A DNA stretch of 64,000 nt from Arenibacter sp. ARW7G5Y1 (GCF_003201775.1 NZ_QJJZ01000009.1:124001-188000), one strand, 5' to 3'. Shown: positions 10,521-19,282, numbered from the stretch's first letter. Notes: generated from the letters alone by a model not told the origin. Made by a program: numbers and translations.

Positions 10521-11480
10521 ATGAGAATTTATTTTACCCTGTTCTGTTTTTATTTTCTTTTTGGGCCCTTACTGGCACAGGAAGATATTACTACTCCTGA
10601 ATTAAAAGGACACATCGCTTATTTAACGGCTGATAAAAGTTCTGGTAGGTATCCCGGAGGAAAAGTCAATAAAAGGATTGTCAGATATATTGCCAAGGAT
10701 TTTAAAAAGTCGGGAATATCTCCTTTTTTGAAATCTTATAAACAGCCATTTATGGCCCATTTAAGGGTAAAGAAAGGGGAGGAACCCAAAAGTGCAGTTG
10801 AGACATGGAACTTAATAGGTTTTATAGAAGGGAACGACCCTTTATTAAAGAATGAATATATTCTCTTGGGCGCCCACTACGATCATTTGGGTATGGGCGG
10901 TGGACCATCGTCAAAGTCCGATAAAATAGGGATACACCATGGTGCGGATGATAACGCAAGTGGTACCTCGGCATTATTGGAAATAGGGGAGATGCTTATG
11001 GCCCACAAGACCGAGTTGAAAAGAAGTATTTTATTGGTAGCTTTTGGCGCCGAAGAACAGGGGCTTTTGGGAAGTAAGCATTTTACTGATCATTCAGTAG
11101 TGCCCTTGTCAAAAATTAAACTCATGATCAACATGGATATGGTTGGCAGGTTAAACGATGCCAAACAGGTTTATATGGGGGGAGCAGGAACCTTTCCAGG
11201 GGGCGTGGAATTGATGAAGGAATTGGGGCCGCCATTGGGCCTGTCACCCGTAGTCCATGCTGGCTCAGTGGGAGGTTCGGATCATGTCTCATTCTATAAA
11301 AAGAATATTTCCGTGCTTGGGATCCATACCGGAGGCCATCCCCAATACCACACCCCTGAAGATACGATGGACCTTATTAATTTTGATGGGCAAAAACAGG
11401 TTTGTCAATATATATTCAATACCATTATGAAAGTAGCCTCAACATCTTATGAAATGAAATTTATTCCGCAAGGGGAATAG
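10521..11480 (+). CDS. M28-family zinc aminopeptidase, secreted
   Basis: This 319-residue protein has a signal peptide (MRIYFTLFCFYFLFGPLLAQ). All five expected zinc ligands of M28 peptidases are present in order: His in LGAHYDHLG, Asp in HHGADDNASGTSA, Glu in FGAEEQGLLGS (a general-base Glu directly precedes it), Asp in NMDMVGR and His in QYHTPEDT. M28 enzymes remove N-terminal amino acids from peptides in the periplasm or outside the cell. Placement between the sulfatase and the formylglycine-generating enzyme suggests that the locus may attack a glycoprotein or proteoglycan, but this is inference. The gap to the sulfatase is 82 bp and to the next gene 44 bp, all on one strand. Confidence 0.93.
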   Translation: MRIYFTLFCFYFLFGPLLAQEDITTPELKGHIAYLTADKSSGRYPGGKVNKRIVRYIAKDFKKSGISPFLKSYKQPFMAHLRVKKGEEPKSAVETWNLIGFIEGNDPLLKNEYILLGAHYDHLGMGGGPSSKSDKIGIHHGADDNASGTSALLEIGEMLMAHKTELKRSILLVAFGAEEQGLLGSKHFTDHSVVPLSKIKLMINMDMVGRLNDAKQVYMGGAGTFPGGVELMKELGPPLGLSPVVHAGSVGGSDHVSFYKKNISVLGIHTGGHPQYHTPEDTMDLINFDGQKQVCQYIFNTIMKVASTSYEMKFIPQGE

Positions 11481-11524
11481 AATCATTTACGTTCTTTACA
11501 TTTGTAAGGATTAAAAATTATAGA

Positions 11525-12661
11525 ATGCAAAAAATAAATGTTTTAAGTGCCTTATTTGTATTGGCTTTAATGGTTCAATGTAAGGAGGAAAAGAAGTTGG
11601 ACGATAAGGTTGGAAATACGGCTCCAATATCGGAGGTTACGGAATCTTCGGCAGTCACAACTCCTATATTAATAGAAAAGCCAGAAAATATAAATACACC
11701 GGATGGTATGGTGTGGATTCCTGGGGGCGAATTTATGCAAGGTGCAGTACCACAGGACAAAATGGCCATGGATCATGAAAAACCTGCGCATAAGGTAAGG
11801 GTAGATGGTTTTTTTATGGATGTTACAGAGGTGACCAATGCCCAATTTGCAAAATTTGTTAAGGAAACGGGTTACATCACTGTAGCAGAGCGGGCAATAG
11901 ATTGGGAGGAAATGAAAACCCAAGTCCCAGAAGGTACTCCCAAACCCCATGATTCCATTTTGCAACCAGGCTCTTTGACCTTCAAAAAAACGAAGAATTC
12001 CGTGCCCAACCTTTACGACTTTTCACAATGGTGGAACTGGACCATTGGAGCCAATTGGAAGCAGCCCAACGGACCTGGAAGTACAATTAAAGGAAAGGAT
12101 AACGAACCTGTAGTACAAGTGGCCTATGAGGATGCCTTAGCCTATTGTGAATGGGCCGGTAGAAGATTGCCTACGGAGGCCGAGTGGGAAAGGGCCGCTA
12201 GGGGCAATAAAACTGAAAGCATATATTTTTGGGGCGATGACGATTCCGTTTTGTCCCAAATGGCAAATACATGGGAAGGGGAGTTCCCCGTGACCAATAT
12301 GAAAACGGATGGTTATGAAAAACGCGCAAAAGTCAAGTCTTACCCTCCCAATGATTTTGGGCTGTACGACATGGCCGGGAATGTCTGGGAATGGACCAGT
12401 GATTGGTACAATACGAATTATTATAACGAATTGGGTGCTTTAAACGCTCCCGTGGTAAATCCGCAAGGAGCATCCACTGCATATAATCCTAATATGCCCT
12501 ATGCCAAGGAGAAGGTAATGAGGGGAGGCTCCTTTCTTTGCAACGCCTCCTACTGCGCCAGCTATAGGATCTCCTCTAGGATGGCCTCTAGTTTGGACTC
12601 TTCCTTGGAGCACTTGGGATTTAGGACGGTAGCTACAGTGGATATGGTAACAGAGGATTAA
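11525..12661 (+). CDS. Formylglycine-generating enzyme (sulfatase activator), lipoprotein
   Basis: This 378-residue SUMF1-family protein has a lipoprotein leader (FVLALMVQC, C19). The family fold is shown by MVWIPGGEFMQGA, EVTNAQFAKFV, RRLPTEAEWERAARG and GNVWEWTSDWY. The C-terminal signature RGGSFLCNASYC holds both cysteines, C339 and C344, that aerobic copper-dependent formylglycine-generating enzymes use. Many bacterial SUMF1-like proteins lack them, so this is probably a true sulfatase activator. Its target is likely the sulfatase two genes upstream. One oddity is the lipoprotein signal: it would place maturation outside the cytoplasm, in the same compartment as the lipoprotein sulfatase. 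A terminator follows at 12687. Confidence 0.93.
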   Translation: MQKINVLSALFVLALMVQCKEEKKLDDKVGNTAPISEVTESSAVTTPILIEKPENINTPDGMVWIPGGEFMQGAVPQDKMAMDHEKPAHKVRVDGFFMDVTEVTNAQFAKFVKETGYITVAERAIDWEEMKTQVPEGTPKPHDSILQPGSLTFKKTKNSVPNLYDFSQWWNWTIGANWKQPNGPGSTIKGKDNEPVVQVAYEDALAYCEWAGRRLPTEAEWERAARGNKTESIYFWGDDDSVLSQMANTWEGEFPVTNMKTDGYEKRAKVKSYPPNDFGLYDMAGNVWEWTSDWYNTNYYNELGALNAPVVNPQGASTAYNPNMPYAKEKVMRGGSFLCNASYCASYRISSRMASSLDSSLEHLGFRTVATVDMVTED

Positions 12662-12686
12662 TAGTATTTTTTAATTATTTTATATA

Positions 12687-12718
12687 TCCCCTTTGGCTTT
12701 CCAAGGGGGATTTTTTTT
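12687..12718 (+). terminator. Rho-independent terminator after the sulfatase-activator gene
   Basis: TCCCCTTTGG (12687-12696), loop CTTT, CCAAGGGGGA (12701-12710), then eight T. There is one wobble in a 10-bp stem. It separates the sulfatase cluster from galK-galT. Confidence 0.85.
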
Positions 12719-12758
12719 GTCCAAGGTTTAGTTGTACGTGGGAAATAAATTTACAGTT

Positions 12759-12787
12759 TCTATAAACGTAAAATATACGTTTATAGA
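12759..12787. promoter_or_regulatory. Perfect 12-bp inverted repeat upstream of galK, probable operator
   Basis: Arms TCTATAAACGTA (12759-12770) and TACGTTTATAGA (12776-12787) are exact complements around AAATA. The dyad ends 12 bp before the TATATTTG -7 box, so it covers the -33 region. That is where a repressor or activator of galK-galT would bind. No T-run follows, so it is not a terminator. The regulator is not identifiable; LacI- or GntR-type proteins bind similar AT-rich dyads. Confidence 0.75.
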
Positions 12788-12799
12788 GGATATTTTTTT

Positions 12800-12807
12800 T
12801 ATATTTG
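12800..12807 (+). promoter_or_regulatory. -7 promoter element of galK-galT
   Basis: TATATTTG matches TAnnTTTG. No TTG is seen at the -33 position, which lies inside the dyad at 12759-12787; this suggests a regulated promoter. The ATG start is 23 bp downstream. Confidence 0.6.
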
Positions 12808-12830
12808 CGGACTAACACACTTTGAAGTAT

Positions 12831-13961
12831 ATGGCGTTTCCGGAAAATTTCACCCCTGAGCTAGTTATTGAATCCCCAGGTAGGATCAATTTGATAGGGG
12901 AGCACACAGATTATAATCTTGGATATGTATTACCTACGGCCATAGAGAAGAAAATAACTTTTAAATTTAAAAAGAACCATACAGACAAAGAATGTAGGCT
13001 GTTTAGTTTGGGGTTTGATACCGGGTTCACCCTTCAATTGGATAAAATTGCACGGAGCGCTGTGGAATGGGAAAATTACGTTTTGGGCGTATTAAATGAA
13101 ATTTTATTGAGAACGGATAGGTTAAAGGGGTTCGACTGTACCATTGAAAGTAAATTACCAATGGGTTCGGGCCTAAGTTCCTCGGCAGCCTTGGAGTGCG
13201 GACTGGCCTTTGGGCTCAATGAATTGTTTCAACTAGGACTTTCCAAAATGGATATAGTTCAACTTTCACAAAAGGCGGAGCATACCTTTGTAGGAACCCA
13301 ATGTGGAATCATGGACCAATTTGCGTCTGTAATGAGTAAAAAAGGGCATGTGCTCTTATTGGATTGCCAGTCTTTGGAACATCAACAAATTCCAATTCAT
13401 ATAGATCCGTATAAGATGATAATGCTGAATACCAAGGTGTCTCACAACTTGGCTTCCAGTGAATACAATACCAGAAAAAGGGAATGCGAGGAAGGTGTCG
13501 GCATTATACAAAGAAGATATCCTGAAGTAACTTCCTTGAGAAAGGCCAATAAGGAAATGCTGGAATATTGTAAAAGCGAAATGAGTGGCACCATATATAA
13601 AAGATGTTCCTTTATCATCAGTGAAAATGATAGGGTTTTGCAAACGGCCAATGCCTTGAAGGAAAATGACCTAAACCTTTTTGGCGCTTTGCTGTACGAG
13701 GCACATGAAGGGATTAGCAAATTGTACGAAGTAAGCTGTCCGGAGTCCGATTTTTTGGTTGATTTTTCCAAACAGTATAAGGCTGTGCTAGGAGCTAGAC
13801 AAACCGGAGGTGGATTTGGAGGCTGTACCTTGAATATTGTACATAAAGATCAGGTGGATAGGTTTGTACAAGAAGCCACCAGTGCCTACAAAAAGGCTTT
13901 CAATATTGAATTGGAGGCGTTTGAGGTTAAGCCAAGTGCAGGAACCTACATTCAAAAATAA
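12831..13961 (+). CDS. galK: Galactokinase
   Basis: It phosphorylates D-galactose at C1 with ATP, the first step of the Leloir pathway. The galactokinase signature GRINLIGEHTDYN is near the N-terminus. The GHMP-kinase ATP loop LPMGSGLSSSAALE lies about a third of the way in, followed by CGIMDQFAS and the C-terminal GHMP motif RQTGGGFGGC. Length is 376 residues from the ATG at 12831; an in-frame TTG three codons upstream (12822) is the alternative start. The family range is about 380-390, so it is complete. galT follows after 5 bp, so the two form an operon. Control is likely by the dyad upstream. In this context it would use galactose freed from the glycan locus. Confidence 0.96.
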   Translation: MAFPENFTPELVIESPGRINLIGEHTDYNLGYVLPTAIEKKITFKFKKNHTDKECRLFSLGFDTGFTLQLDKIARSAVEWENYVLGVLNEILLRTDRLKGFDCTIESKLPMGSGLSSSAALECGLAFGLNELFQLGLSKMDIVQLSQKAEHTFVGTQCGIMDQFASVMSKKGHVLLLDCQSLEHQQIPIHIDPYKMIMLNTKVSHNLASSEYNTRKRECEEGVGIIQRRYPEVTSLRKANKEMLEYCKSEMSGTIYKRCSFIISENDRVLQTANALKENDLNLFGALLYEAHEGISKLYEVSCPESDFLVDFSKQYKAVLGARQTGGGFGGCTLNIVHKDQVDRFVQEATSAYKKAFNIELEAFEVKPSAGTYIQK

Positions 13962-13966
13962 GCGAA

Positions 13967-15019
13967 ATGACAAATAGTTTTAATGACAACCCACATAGAA
14001 GGTTGAACATTCTTACCGGAGAATGGGTTTTGGTTTCACCCCATAGGACCAAAAGGCCATGGCAGGGAAAGACCGAAAAAAGTGCCACAACGGATTTACC
14101 GGAATATGACCCTTCCTGTTATCTTTGTCCCACTAACGAAAGAATGGGAGGAGAGTTCAATCCCAGTTACAAAAAGCCATATTCATTTATCAACGATTTT
14201 TCGGCCCTATTGCCCGATGTTAAGGAAGAAACTTATGATAATGGCCTGTTGCATGCGGAATCAGAATCAGGTATCTGTAAGGTAGTCTGTTTTTCTCCCA
14301 ACCACTCACTAACATTACCTTTGATGTCTGTTCCGGACATTACAGACGTAATATCACTTTGGCAAAAAGAGTATAGGGAATTGGGAGCTAAGGAAGGCAT
14401 AGACCATGTTCAGATTTTTGAAAATAAAGGAGCTATAATGGGGTGTAGCAATCCTCACCCACACGGACAGATTTGGGCACAGAATAAAATTCCGCAAGAG
14501 GTACTTAAGAAAACAGGAAATCTTCAAGCTTATTGGGACAAGCATGGTAGAAGTATTTTGGAGGACTATTTAGTACAGGAATTAAAATTGGACGAGCGTA
14601 TTATAGTAGAAAACGAACATTTTGTAGCGCTTTTACCCTATTGGGCCGTATGGCCATATGAGACTATGATTCTTCCCAAAAGAAAATTGGCACATATCGG
14701 TTTACTTTCTGAATCTGAAAAGTTATCCTATGCAGAAATCCTGAAACAACTAACTATTAAATACGATAATATATTCAACACTTCATTTCCATATTCTGCG
14801 GGTATTCATCAGGCCCCTACAGATGGAAGGGAACATCCGGAATGGCATTTCCATATGTCATTTTACCCGCCCTTATTGCGATCCGCTACTGTGAAAAAGT
14901 TTATGGTAGGCTATGAAATGTTTGCTAACCCCCAACGTGATATTACCGCCGAACAGGCGGCCGAAAACATGAAGTCATTATCAGACGTACACTATAGTCA
15001 GCTAGACGCAACAAAGTAG
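13967..15019 (+). CDS. galT: Galactose-1-phosphate uridylyltransferase
   Basis: This 350-residue enzyme swaps UMP between UDP-glucose and galactose-1-phosphate. The active-site motif HPHGQ is at 164-168, with the nucleophile expected at His166, the same number as in E. coli GalT. CYLC (Cys51, Cys54) and H115 in FSPNHSLT fit the zinc-site region. The C-terminal HQAPTDGREHPEWHFHMSFY block carries the second metal site. It lies 5 bp after galK. No galE or galM is visible in the window, so the epimerase must be elsewhere. Confidence 0.96.
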   Translation: MTNSFNDNPHRRLNILTGEWVLVSPHRTKRPWQGKTEKSATTDLPEYDPSCYLCPTNERMGGEFNPSYKKPYSFINDFSALLPDVKEETYDNGLLHAESESGICKVVCFSPNHSLTLPLMSVPDITDVISLWQKEYRELGAKEGIDHVQIFENKGAIMGCSNPHPHGQIWAQNKIPQEVLKKTGNLQAYWDKHGRSILEDYLVQELKLDERIIVENEHFVALLPYWAVWPYETMILPKRKLAHIGLLSESEKLSYAEILKQLTIKYDNIFNTSFPYSAGIHQAPTDGREHPEWHFHMSFYPPLLRSATVKKFMVGYEMFANPQRDITAEQAAENMKSLSDVHYSQLDATK

Positions 15020-15061
15020 ATTATTATATAAAATCCCCAATGATTTCTGTTTTCGTATAGA

Positions 15062-15277
15062 TTAAAGGGAATGTTGGTTTTGAAGGGAGTAACCTACCCG
15101 GCCCAATTCTTTTTCTACCTTATCCAGTATTAAGGGACTATTGTATACCAGCAAAATGGTCTTATTTATTATATCAATATCCAATATTCTTAAATCCAAT
15201 ATCCTACTAAGATTTCTGGAGATAACATTTTTACTTTCTTCGGAAATAAGCTGTTCAACCTTAAGCAATGTGGTCAT
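15062..15277 (-). CDS. Small HMA-like (ferredoxin-fold) protein without the metal-binding CxxC
   Basis: From the ATG at 15277 the product is 71 residues; the frame is open to a GTG at 15331 (89 residues). It begins MTTLLKVEQLISEES, then NLSRILDLRILDIDIINKTI and ends VEKELGRVGYSLQNQHSL. The pattern of strand, helix, strand, strand, helix, strand and the closing GYSL resembles heavy-metal-associated domains. The CxxC loop that binds metal is absent, with SEESKN in its place. It may be a regulatory or structural relative. It is convergent with galT (43 bp gap). The family assignment is by pattern only. Confidence 0.55.
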   Translation of the reverse strand: MTTLLKVEQLISEESKNVISRNLSRILDLRILDIDIINKTILLVYNSPLILDKVEKELGRVGYSLQNQHSL

Positions 15278-15344
15278 GGAATCATGATTTTTATTAGTGA
15301 AACTCAACTTTGAGAAGTCGGTAAGACGCACTTAAAATTGCAAG

Positions 15345-15384
15345 TTGAACTAATCCCGCCTTTTTCGGCGGGATCTAGGTTCAA
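15345..15384. other. Strong intergenic hairpin
   Basis: ATCCCGCC (15353-15360) pairs with GGCGGGAT (15367-15374) around TTTTTC, and outer arms TTGAAC (15345-15350) and GTTCAA (15379-15384) extend the stem. There is no T-run on either strand. It lies between the HMA-like gene and cbpM, and could be a processed 3' end or a structured RNA element. Confidence 0.5.
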
Positions 15385-15588
15385 TACCTTTTATTTCAAG
15401 ACAAAACTAGGTATAGAGAAGTTTATCCTACATGATATAAATCAGTTTAGGGCAATTGTAAGACAATTTTTTTCCCGAAGGACATAGGAAAATGTATTTA
15501 AAAGGAACAGTTGATAACCAAATATTGATAGAATGCGGTTTTCAATTTTAGTCGCATGCTGAAAAATGACTCCTATTGCCAAATGACC

Positions 15589-15876
15589 CTATATGAATAG
15601 GTCCAATTTATTTTTGAGCTGGGTTATTTCATCCTGCATTTTTTCCATTTGATTAAGAAGTTGTGTAATAACCGCTATGCCTTCCAAGTTGATGTCCAGA
15701 TCGGCATGGAGCCTTAGTATTTTTTCCGCTTTGGGCAATTGTTGGATTGGGATATATTGTACATCCTCTTTTACCACAATATCTACTAGACCGTATTCGT
15801 ATAGTTCCGTTACGAAATGGGTTTCTATATTGTGGCTCATACAAAAGTCCGTAATCAGTATATATTCCTGTTCCAT
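15589..15876 (-). CDS. cbpM: CbpM-type chaperone modulator
   Basis: This 95-residue MerR-like helical protein has the typical opening YILITDFCMSHNIE and an LYEYGLVDI segment, followed by a C-terminal coiled coil (MEKMQDEITQLKNKLDLFI). CbpM binds the J-domain of CbpA and blocks its work with DnaK. The gene lies 67 bp downstream of the CbpA-type gene on the same strand, the usual arrangement. Length fits the family (about 95-105). Confidence 0.85.
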   Translation of the reverse strand: MEQEYILITDFCMSHNIETHFVTELYEYGLVDIVVKEDVQYIPIQQLPKAEKILRLHADLDINLEGIAVITQLLNQMEKMQDEITQLKNKLDLFI

Positions 15877-15943
15877 AAGGATAAAATTTGGTGTTTGTAA
15901 TTTCTGGATTTCCTTCTTGGGATTTCTTTTTCCATAAATTGGG

Positions 15944-16837
15944 TTATTTTCTCAGACTCGCCAATTCCTTAAAAAGTTCTTTTTCTCTGGCCGTTAAATT
16001 GGTAGGGGTCACAATATTGTAGGTAATATATAAATCCCCATAAACGTCTGTTTTTTTATACAAAGGGAAACCCTTGCCTTTTAATTTAATTTTGGTTCCG
16101 TTCTGCGTTTCCGGTTTAACATTCAATTTTACCTGACCGTCAAAAGTATTCACCATTATTTCGCCGCCCAAAAGAGCAGTGTACAAATCCAGGTCTACAG
16201 TGGTATATAGGTTGTTGCCATCCCTTTTGAAAGCCGTATCGTTTATGATACTGAAGGTAATATAAAGGTCGCCTTTAGGGCCCCCTTGATGTCCAGGCCC
16301 ACCGTGACCGCTAATTTTTATGGTTTGACCGTTTTCAACCCCTGCAGGGATAGTTATTCTAATATTTTTGCCGTTTACACTAAGTGTCTGTTTATGCGGC
16401 TTAAATACATCCCTAAGGTGCAATTTTAATTCCGCGTTTAGGTCCTGGCCTCTAAAACGGGCTTTGCTTCTTCCGGAAAAACCAGCGGAACCTCCGAACA
16501 TGGATTCGAAAAAATCGGAGAAATCGTGTTCCCCATAATGTTGGGACCGACTTTGTCCGCCGCTTCCGTAGGCTGATTGTTGGGAAGCCCTAGCTTTTTC
16601 AAACTCTTCGGCATGTTCCCAATCCTTTCCGTATTTGTCGTACTTTTTACGTTTTTCAGGATCACTAAGAACCTCATTGGCTTCATTGATTTCCTTGAAT
16701 TTTTTTTCGGCCTCCTTATTGTTGGGGTTAACATCCGGATGGTGTTTTCTAGCCAATTTCCGATAGGCTTTTTTAATATCGCTTTGGCTGGCGCTTTTGT
16801 CCAACCCCAAGATTTTGTAGTAGTCTATAAATTTCAC
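15944..16837 (-). CDS. cbpA: CbpA-type DnaJ co-chaperone (J-domain plus C-terminal substrate domain)
   Basis: This 297-residue protein starts with a J-domain ([22 protein letters not shown] in [14 protein letters not shown]). A Gly/Ser/Phe-rich linker follows (about 85-125, [14 protein letters not shown]). The C-terminal DnaJ domains end with GKGFPLY and GDLYITYNI. The zinc-finger of true DnaJ is missing, which marks the CbpA class. It stimulates DnaK ATPase and delivers unfolded protein. The cbpM gene downstream encodes its likely inhibitor. Confidence 0.92.
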   Translation of the reverse strand: MKFIDYYKILGLDKSASQSDIKKAYRKLARKHHPDVNPNNKEAEKKFKEINEANEVLSDPEKRKKYDKYGKDWEHAEEFEKARASQQSAYGSGGQSRSQHYGEHDFSDFFESMFGGSAGFSGRSKARFRGQDLNAELKLHLRDVFKPHKQTLSVNGKNIRITIPAGVENGQTIKISGHGGPGHQGGPKGDLYITFSIINDTAFKRDGNNLYTTVDLDLYTALLGGEIMVNTFDGQVKLNVKPETQNGTKIKLKGKGFPLYKKTDVYGDLYITYNIVTPTNLTAREKELFKELASLRK

Positions 16838-17165
16838 ATGAAAGTTATTTATGCTTTATTCTTATTCTATTTTGGAAACATCATTTAGCAATTACTATAC
16901 TAAAACATTCACCAACCCTACCTAATTTAATATATGTTTCTGGTTTAAAGTAATCCGCTGCAAAATTATTTAATTCAATTGTGGATCCAACTGATTAAAA
17001 TCATGTATCGGTCTGTTTTATTTTACTAAATTTCTGGGTAAACCAATAGGCAATGCCACTGAATATTATTTTGATTAAGTTAATAATTAATTCATTCCGG
17101 CGGTACTTATTGAAATCTGCCTTGTAACTTTTTGGCCTATTATTGGTCAGCAAAAAATTGTTCAT
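16838..17165. other. Intergenic region, divergent promoters
   Basis: This 328-bp AT-rich gap separates cbpA (minus) from a universal stress gene (plus). It must hold both promoters. I find no exact TAnnTTTG box with a good -33 partner and no structured RNA. Confidence 0.5.
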
Positions 17166-18014
17166 ATGAAAAATATTTTGATACCTACGGATTTCTCTGA
17201 TAATGCCTATAAAGCCATCTCCTATGCCTTGCGATTGTTTAAAGATGAGAATTGTGCTTTTCATTTGTTGCATACCTATACTCCCGCTGTTTATCAATCC
17301 GAGTACTTATTGCATAGTCCTGGGCAATTGGGGTTAGGGGACATTTATCGCACAGATTCCGAAAAAAAATTGGAAGATTTGAAACAAAAGGTCATTTCAG
17401 AATCCAGTAACCCAAAGCACCTTTTTAGAACCTATAGTGCATTTAGTATTCTGATGGAGGCTATTGACGAACTAGTAGATAGCAAACAAATAGATATCTT
17501 AATTATGGGGACCCAAGGAGCCACGGGGGCAAAAGAAATATTTTTAGGCAGTAATATGGTGCATGCCATTAAAAGGGCAAGATGTCCCATTTTGGCTATA
17601 CCCTTTGATTTTGATGTTCAAATGCCCACCAAAATTCTATTTCCAACGGACTATGAAATAAAATACAATTTTGAATTGATTGAGCAGGTACTGTTTATTG
17701 CCAAGAAGCATAAATCAATATTGGATATTATGCATGTCCGTTCGGGTTATGAACTCAATGAGGAGCAGAAAAAGAACAAAATCAATTTGAAGCTTTTGCT
17801 TTCGGAAACTAAACACAAATTTCATGAATTGCCAGATCAAGGAATCATGGAAGCCATCAATAATATACAATCCTTGCTGCACCCCCAAATGTTGGTGATG
17901 GTCAAAAACAAACACAGTTTTTTGGAGAATCTATTTTTAAAACCTGTAATAAATCAAATTGGCTTTCATTCGAGCGTCCCTTTTATGGTTTTACCTTATA
18001 ATTTGTTGGAATAG
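17166..18014 (+). CDS. Universal stress protein, tandem UspA domains
   Basis: This 282-residue cytoplasmic protein opens with the UspA strand MKNILIPTDFSDNAYKAISYA and has the ATP-loop-like sequence MGTQGATGAKEIFLGSNMV (about 120-138), then a second, more diverged UspA half starting KILFPTDYE near residue 158. The G-x2-G-x9-G-S/T loop is seen only in the first half. A second two-domain paralogue lies at 57761. Its ligand and trigger are unknown. Confidence 0.88.
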   Translation: MKNILIPTDFSDNAYKAISYALRLFKDENCAFHLLHTYTPAVYQSEYLLHSPGQLGLGDIYRTDSEKKLEDLKQKVISESSNPKHLFRTYSAFSILMEAIDELVDSKQIDILIMGTQGATGAKEIFLGSNMVHAIKRARCPILAIPFDFDVQMPTKILFPTDYEIKYNFELIEQVLFIAKKHKSILDIMHVRSGYELNEEQKKNKINLKLLLSETKHKFHELPDQGIMEAINNIQSLLHPQMLVMVKNKHSFLENLFLKPVINQIGFHSSVPFMVLPYNLLE

Positions 18015-18198
18015 CCTTATTAAGGTCTACCGATAAATGATTATCGGCCGGAGAAGTAGTTAGGTTTCCATCTTAGGTAATCTTGTGTATTTAAATGGTC
18101 ATTGTGAGGTTTTCTAAATTATAATAAAGATTATTTTCTGCTGAATGGTCACCATCCATAGTTTTAACAACTATGTTTATAATAACTTTTTATAACTT

Positions 18199-18233
18199 TT
18201 GATGTAAGATTTTTAATGAAAATCCTACTTTTG
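18199..18233 (+). promoter_or_regulatory. Probable promoter of trxB
   Basis: TTG at 18199-18201 and TACTTTTG at 18226-18233 match the Bacteroidota -33/-7 elements, with 24 nt between them, slightly long. The ATG of trxB follows 29 bp later. Confidence 0.5.
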
Positions 18234-18262
18234 TCTACTAACAAGTATTGAATATTTTGATT

Positions 18263-19231
18263 ATGGCAGAAAAAGTAGAGCGTTTAAAAACGTTGATTAT
18301 TGGTTCGGGACCGGCAGGTTATACTGCGGCCATATATGCATCTAGGGCCGATCTTAAGCCGGTGTTGTATACTGGAATGGAACCAGGTGGACAATTGACT
18401 ACCACTACTGAGGTGGATAACTTTCCCGGTTACCCTGAAGGAATTGACGGGCCAACCATGATGATACAGTTACAGCAACAGGCCGAAAGATTTGGGACCG
18501 AGGTCCGTATTGGTATGGCAACCGCTGTAGATTTTAGTGATGAAGTAGGAGGGATACATAAGGTGACAATAGATGACAATAAGATTATAGAAGCAGAAAC
18601 AGTAATTATTTCCACTGGGGCTACGGCAAAATATTTGGGTATCCCTAGCGAACAAAAGCTACGTGGAGGAGGCGTATCGGCTTGTGCCGTATGTGATGGT
18701 TTCTTTTATAAGGGACAGGAAGTAGCCATTGTTGGGGCAGGAGATACTGCAGCGGAAGAGGCTTCCTATTTGGCCAATATATGTAAAAAGGTAACCATGT
18801 TGGTTCGAAGGGACGAAATGCGTGCGTCAAAGGCGATGCAGCATAGGGTGAATAGCTTGGACAATATAGAAATTCGTTATAACACCGAAGTGGATACGGT
18901 TTTGGGAGATCAGGTTGTAGAAGGGCTAAGAGTGGTGAACAATATTACTGGAGAGAAAGAGGATATTGCCATTACCGGATTGTTCATTGCCATTGGGCAT
19001 AAACCAAATACCGATATTTTTAAGGGACAACTGGAAATGGATGAAACTGGATATTTGATTACCCAGGGTAAAACAACCAAAACTAGTAAGCCTGGCGTTT
19101 TTGCCAGCGGCGATGTCCAGGACAAGGAATATAGACAGGCTGTTACGGCTGCCGGTACTGGGTGTATGGCAGCACTTGATGCAGAGAGATATTTGGCGAC
19201 CATTGAAAGCCATCAGGAAGTCTCATCCTAG
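18263..19231 (+). CDS. trxB: Thioredoxin-disulfide reductase
   Basis: This FAD enzyme reduces thioredoxin with NADPH. From the ATG at 18263 it is 322 residues (the frame also opens at a TTG at 18248). FAD-binding GSGPAGYTAAIYASRA is near the N-terminus, the redox pair CAVC is at Cys141/Cys144, the NADPH loop GAGDTAAEEA follows, and the C-terminal FAD motif is GVFASGDVQD. The length is typical of low-molecular-weight reductases. It is monocistronic with its own terminator at 19283. Confidence 0.96.
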   Translation: MAEKVERLKTLIIGSGPAGYTAAIYASRADLKPVLYTGMEPGGQLTTTTEVDNFPGYPEGIDGPTMMIQLQQQAERFGTEVRIGMATAVDFSDEVGGIHKVTIDDNKIIEAETVIISTGATAKYLGIPSEQKLRGGGVSACAVCDGFFYKGQEVAIVGAGDTAAEEASYLANICKKVTMLVRRDEMRASKAMQHRVNSLDNIEIRYNTEVDTVLGDQVVEGLRVVNNITGEKEDIAITGLFIAIGHKPNTDIFKGQLEMDETGYLITQGKTTKTSKPGVFASGDVQDKEYRQAVTAAGTGCMAALDAERYLATIESHQEVSS

Positions 19232-19282
19232 AGGGTGATATAACAGTCCTAAATTTGAAATTAATTGAATTGAAGGCATTTT

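Noticed and set aside
15372-15390. GGTTCAATACC-like tRNA T-arm
   Set aside because: No acceptor, D or anticodon arm could be built around it; the bases are explained by the hairpin.
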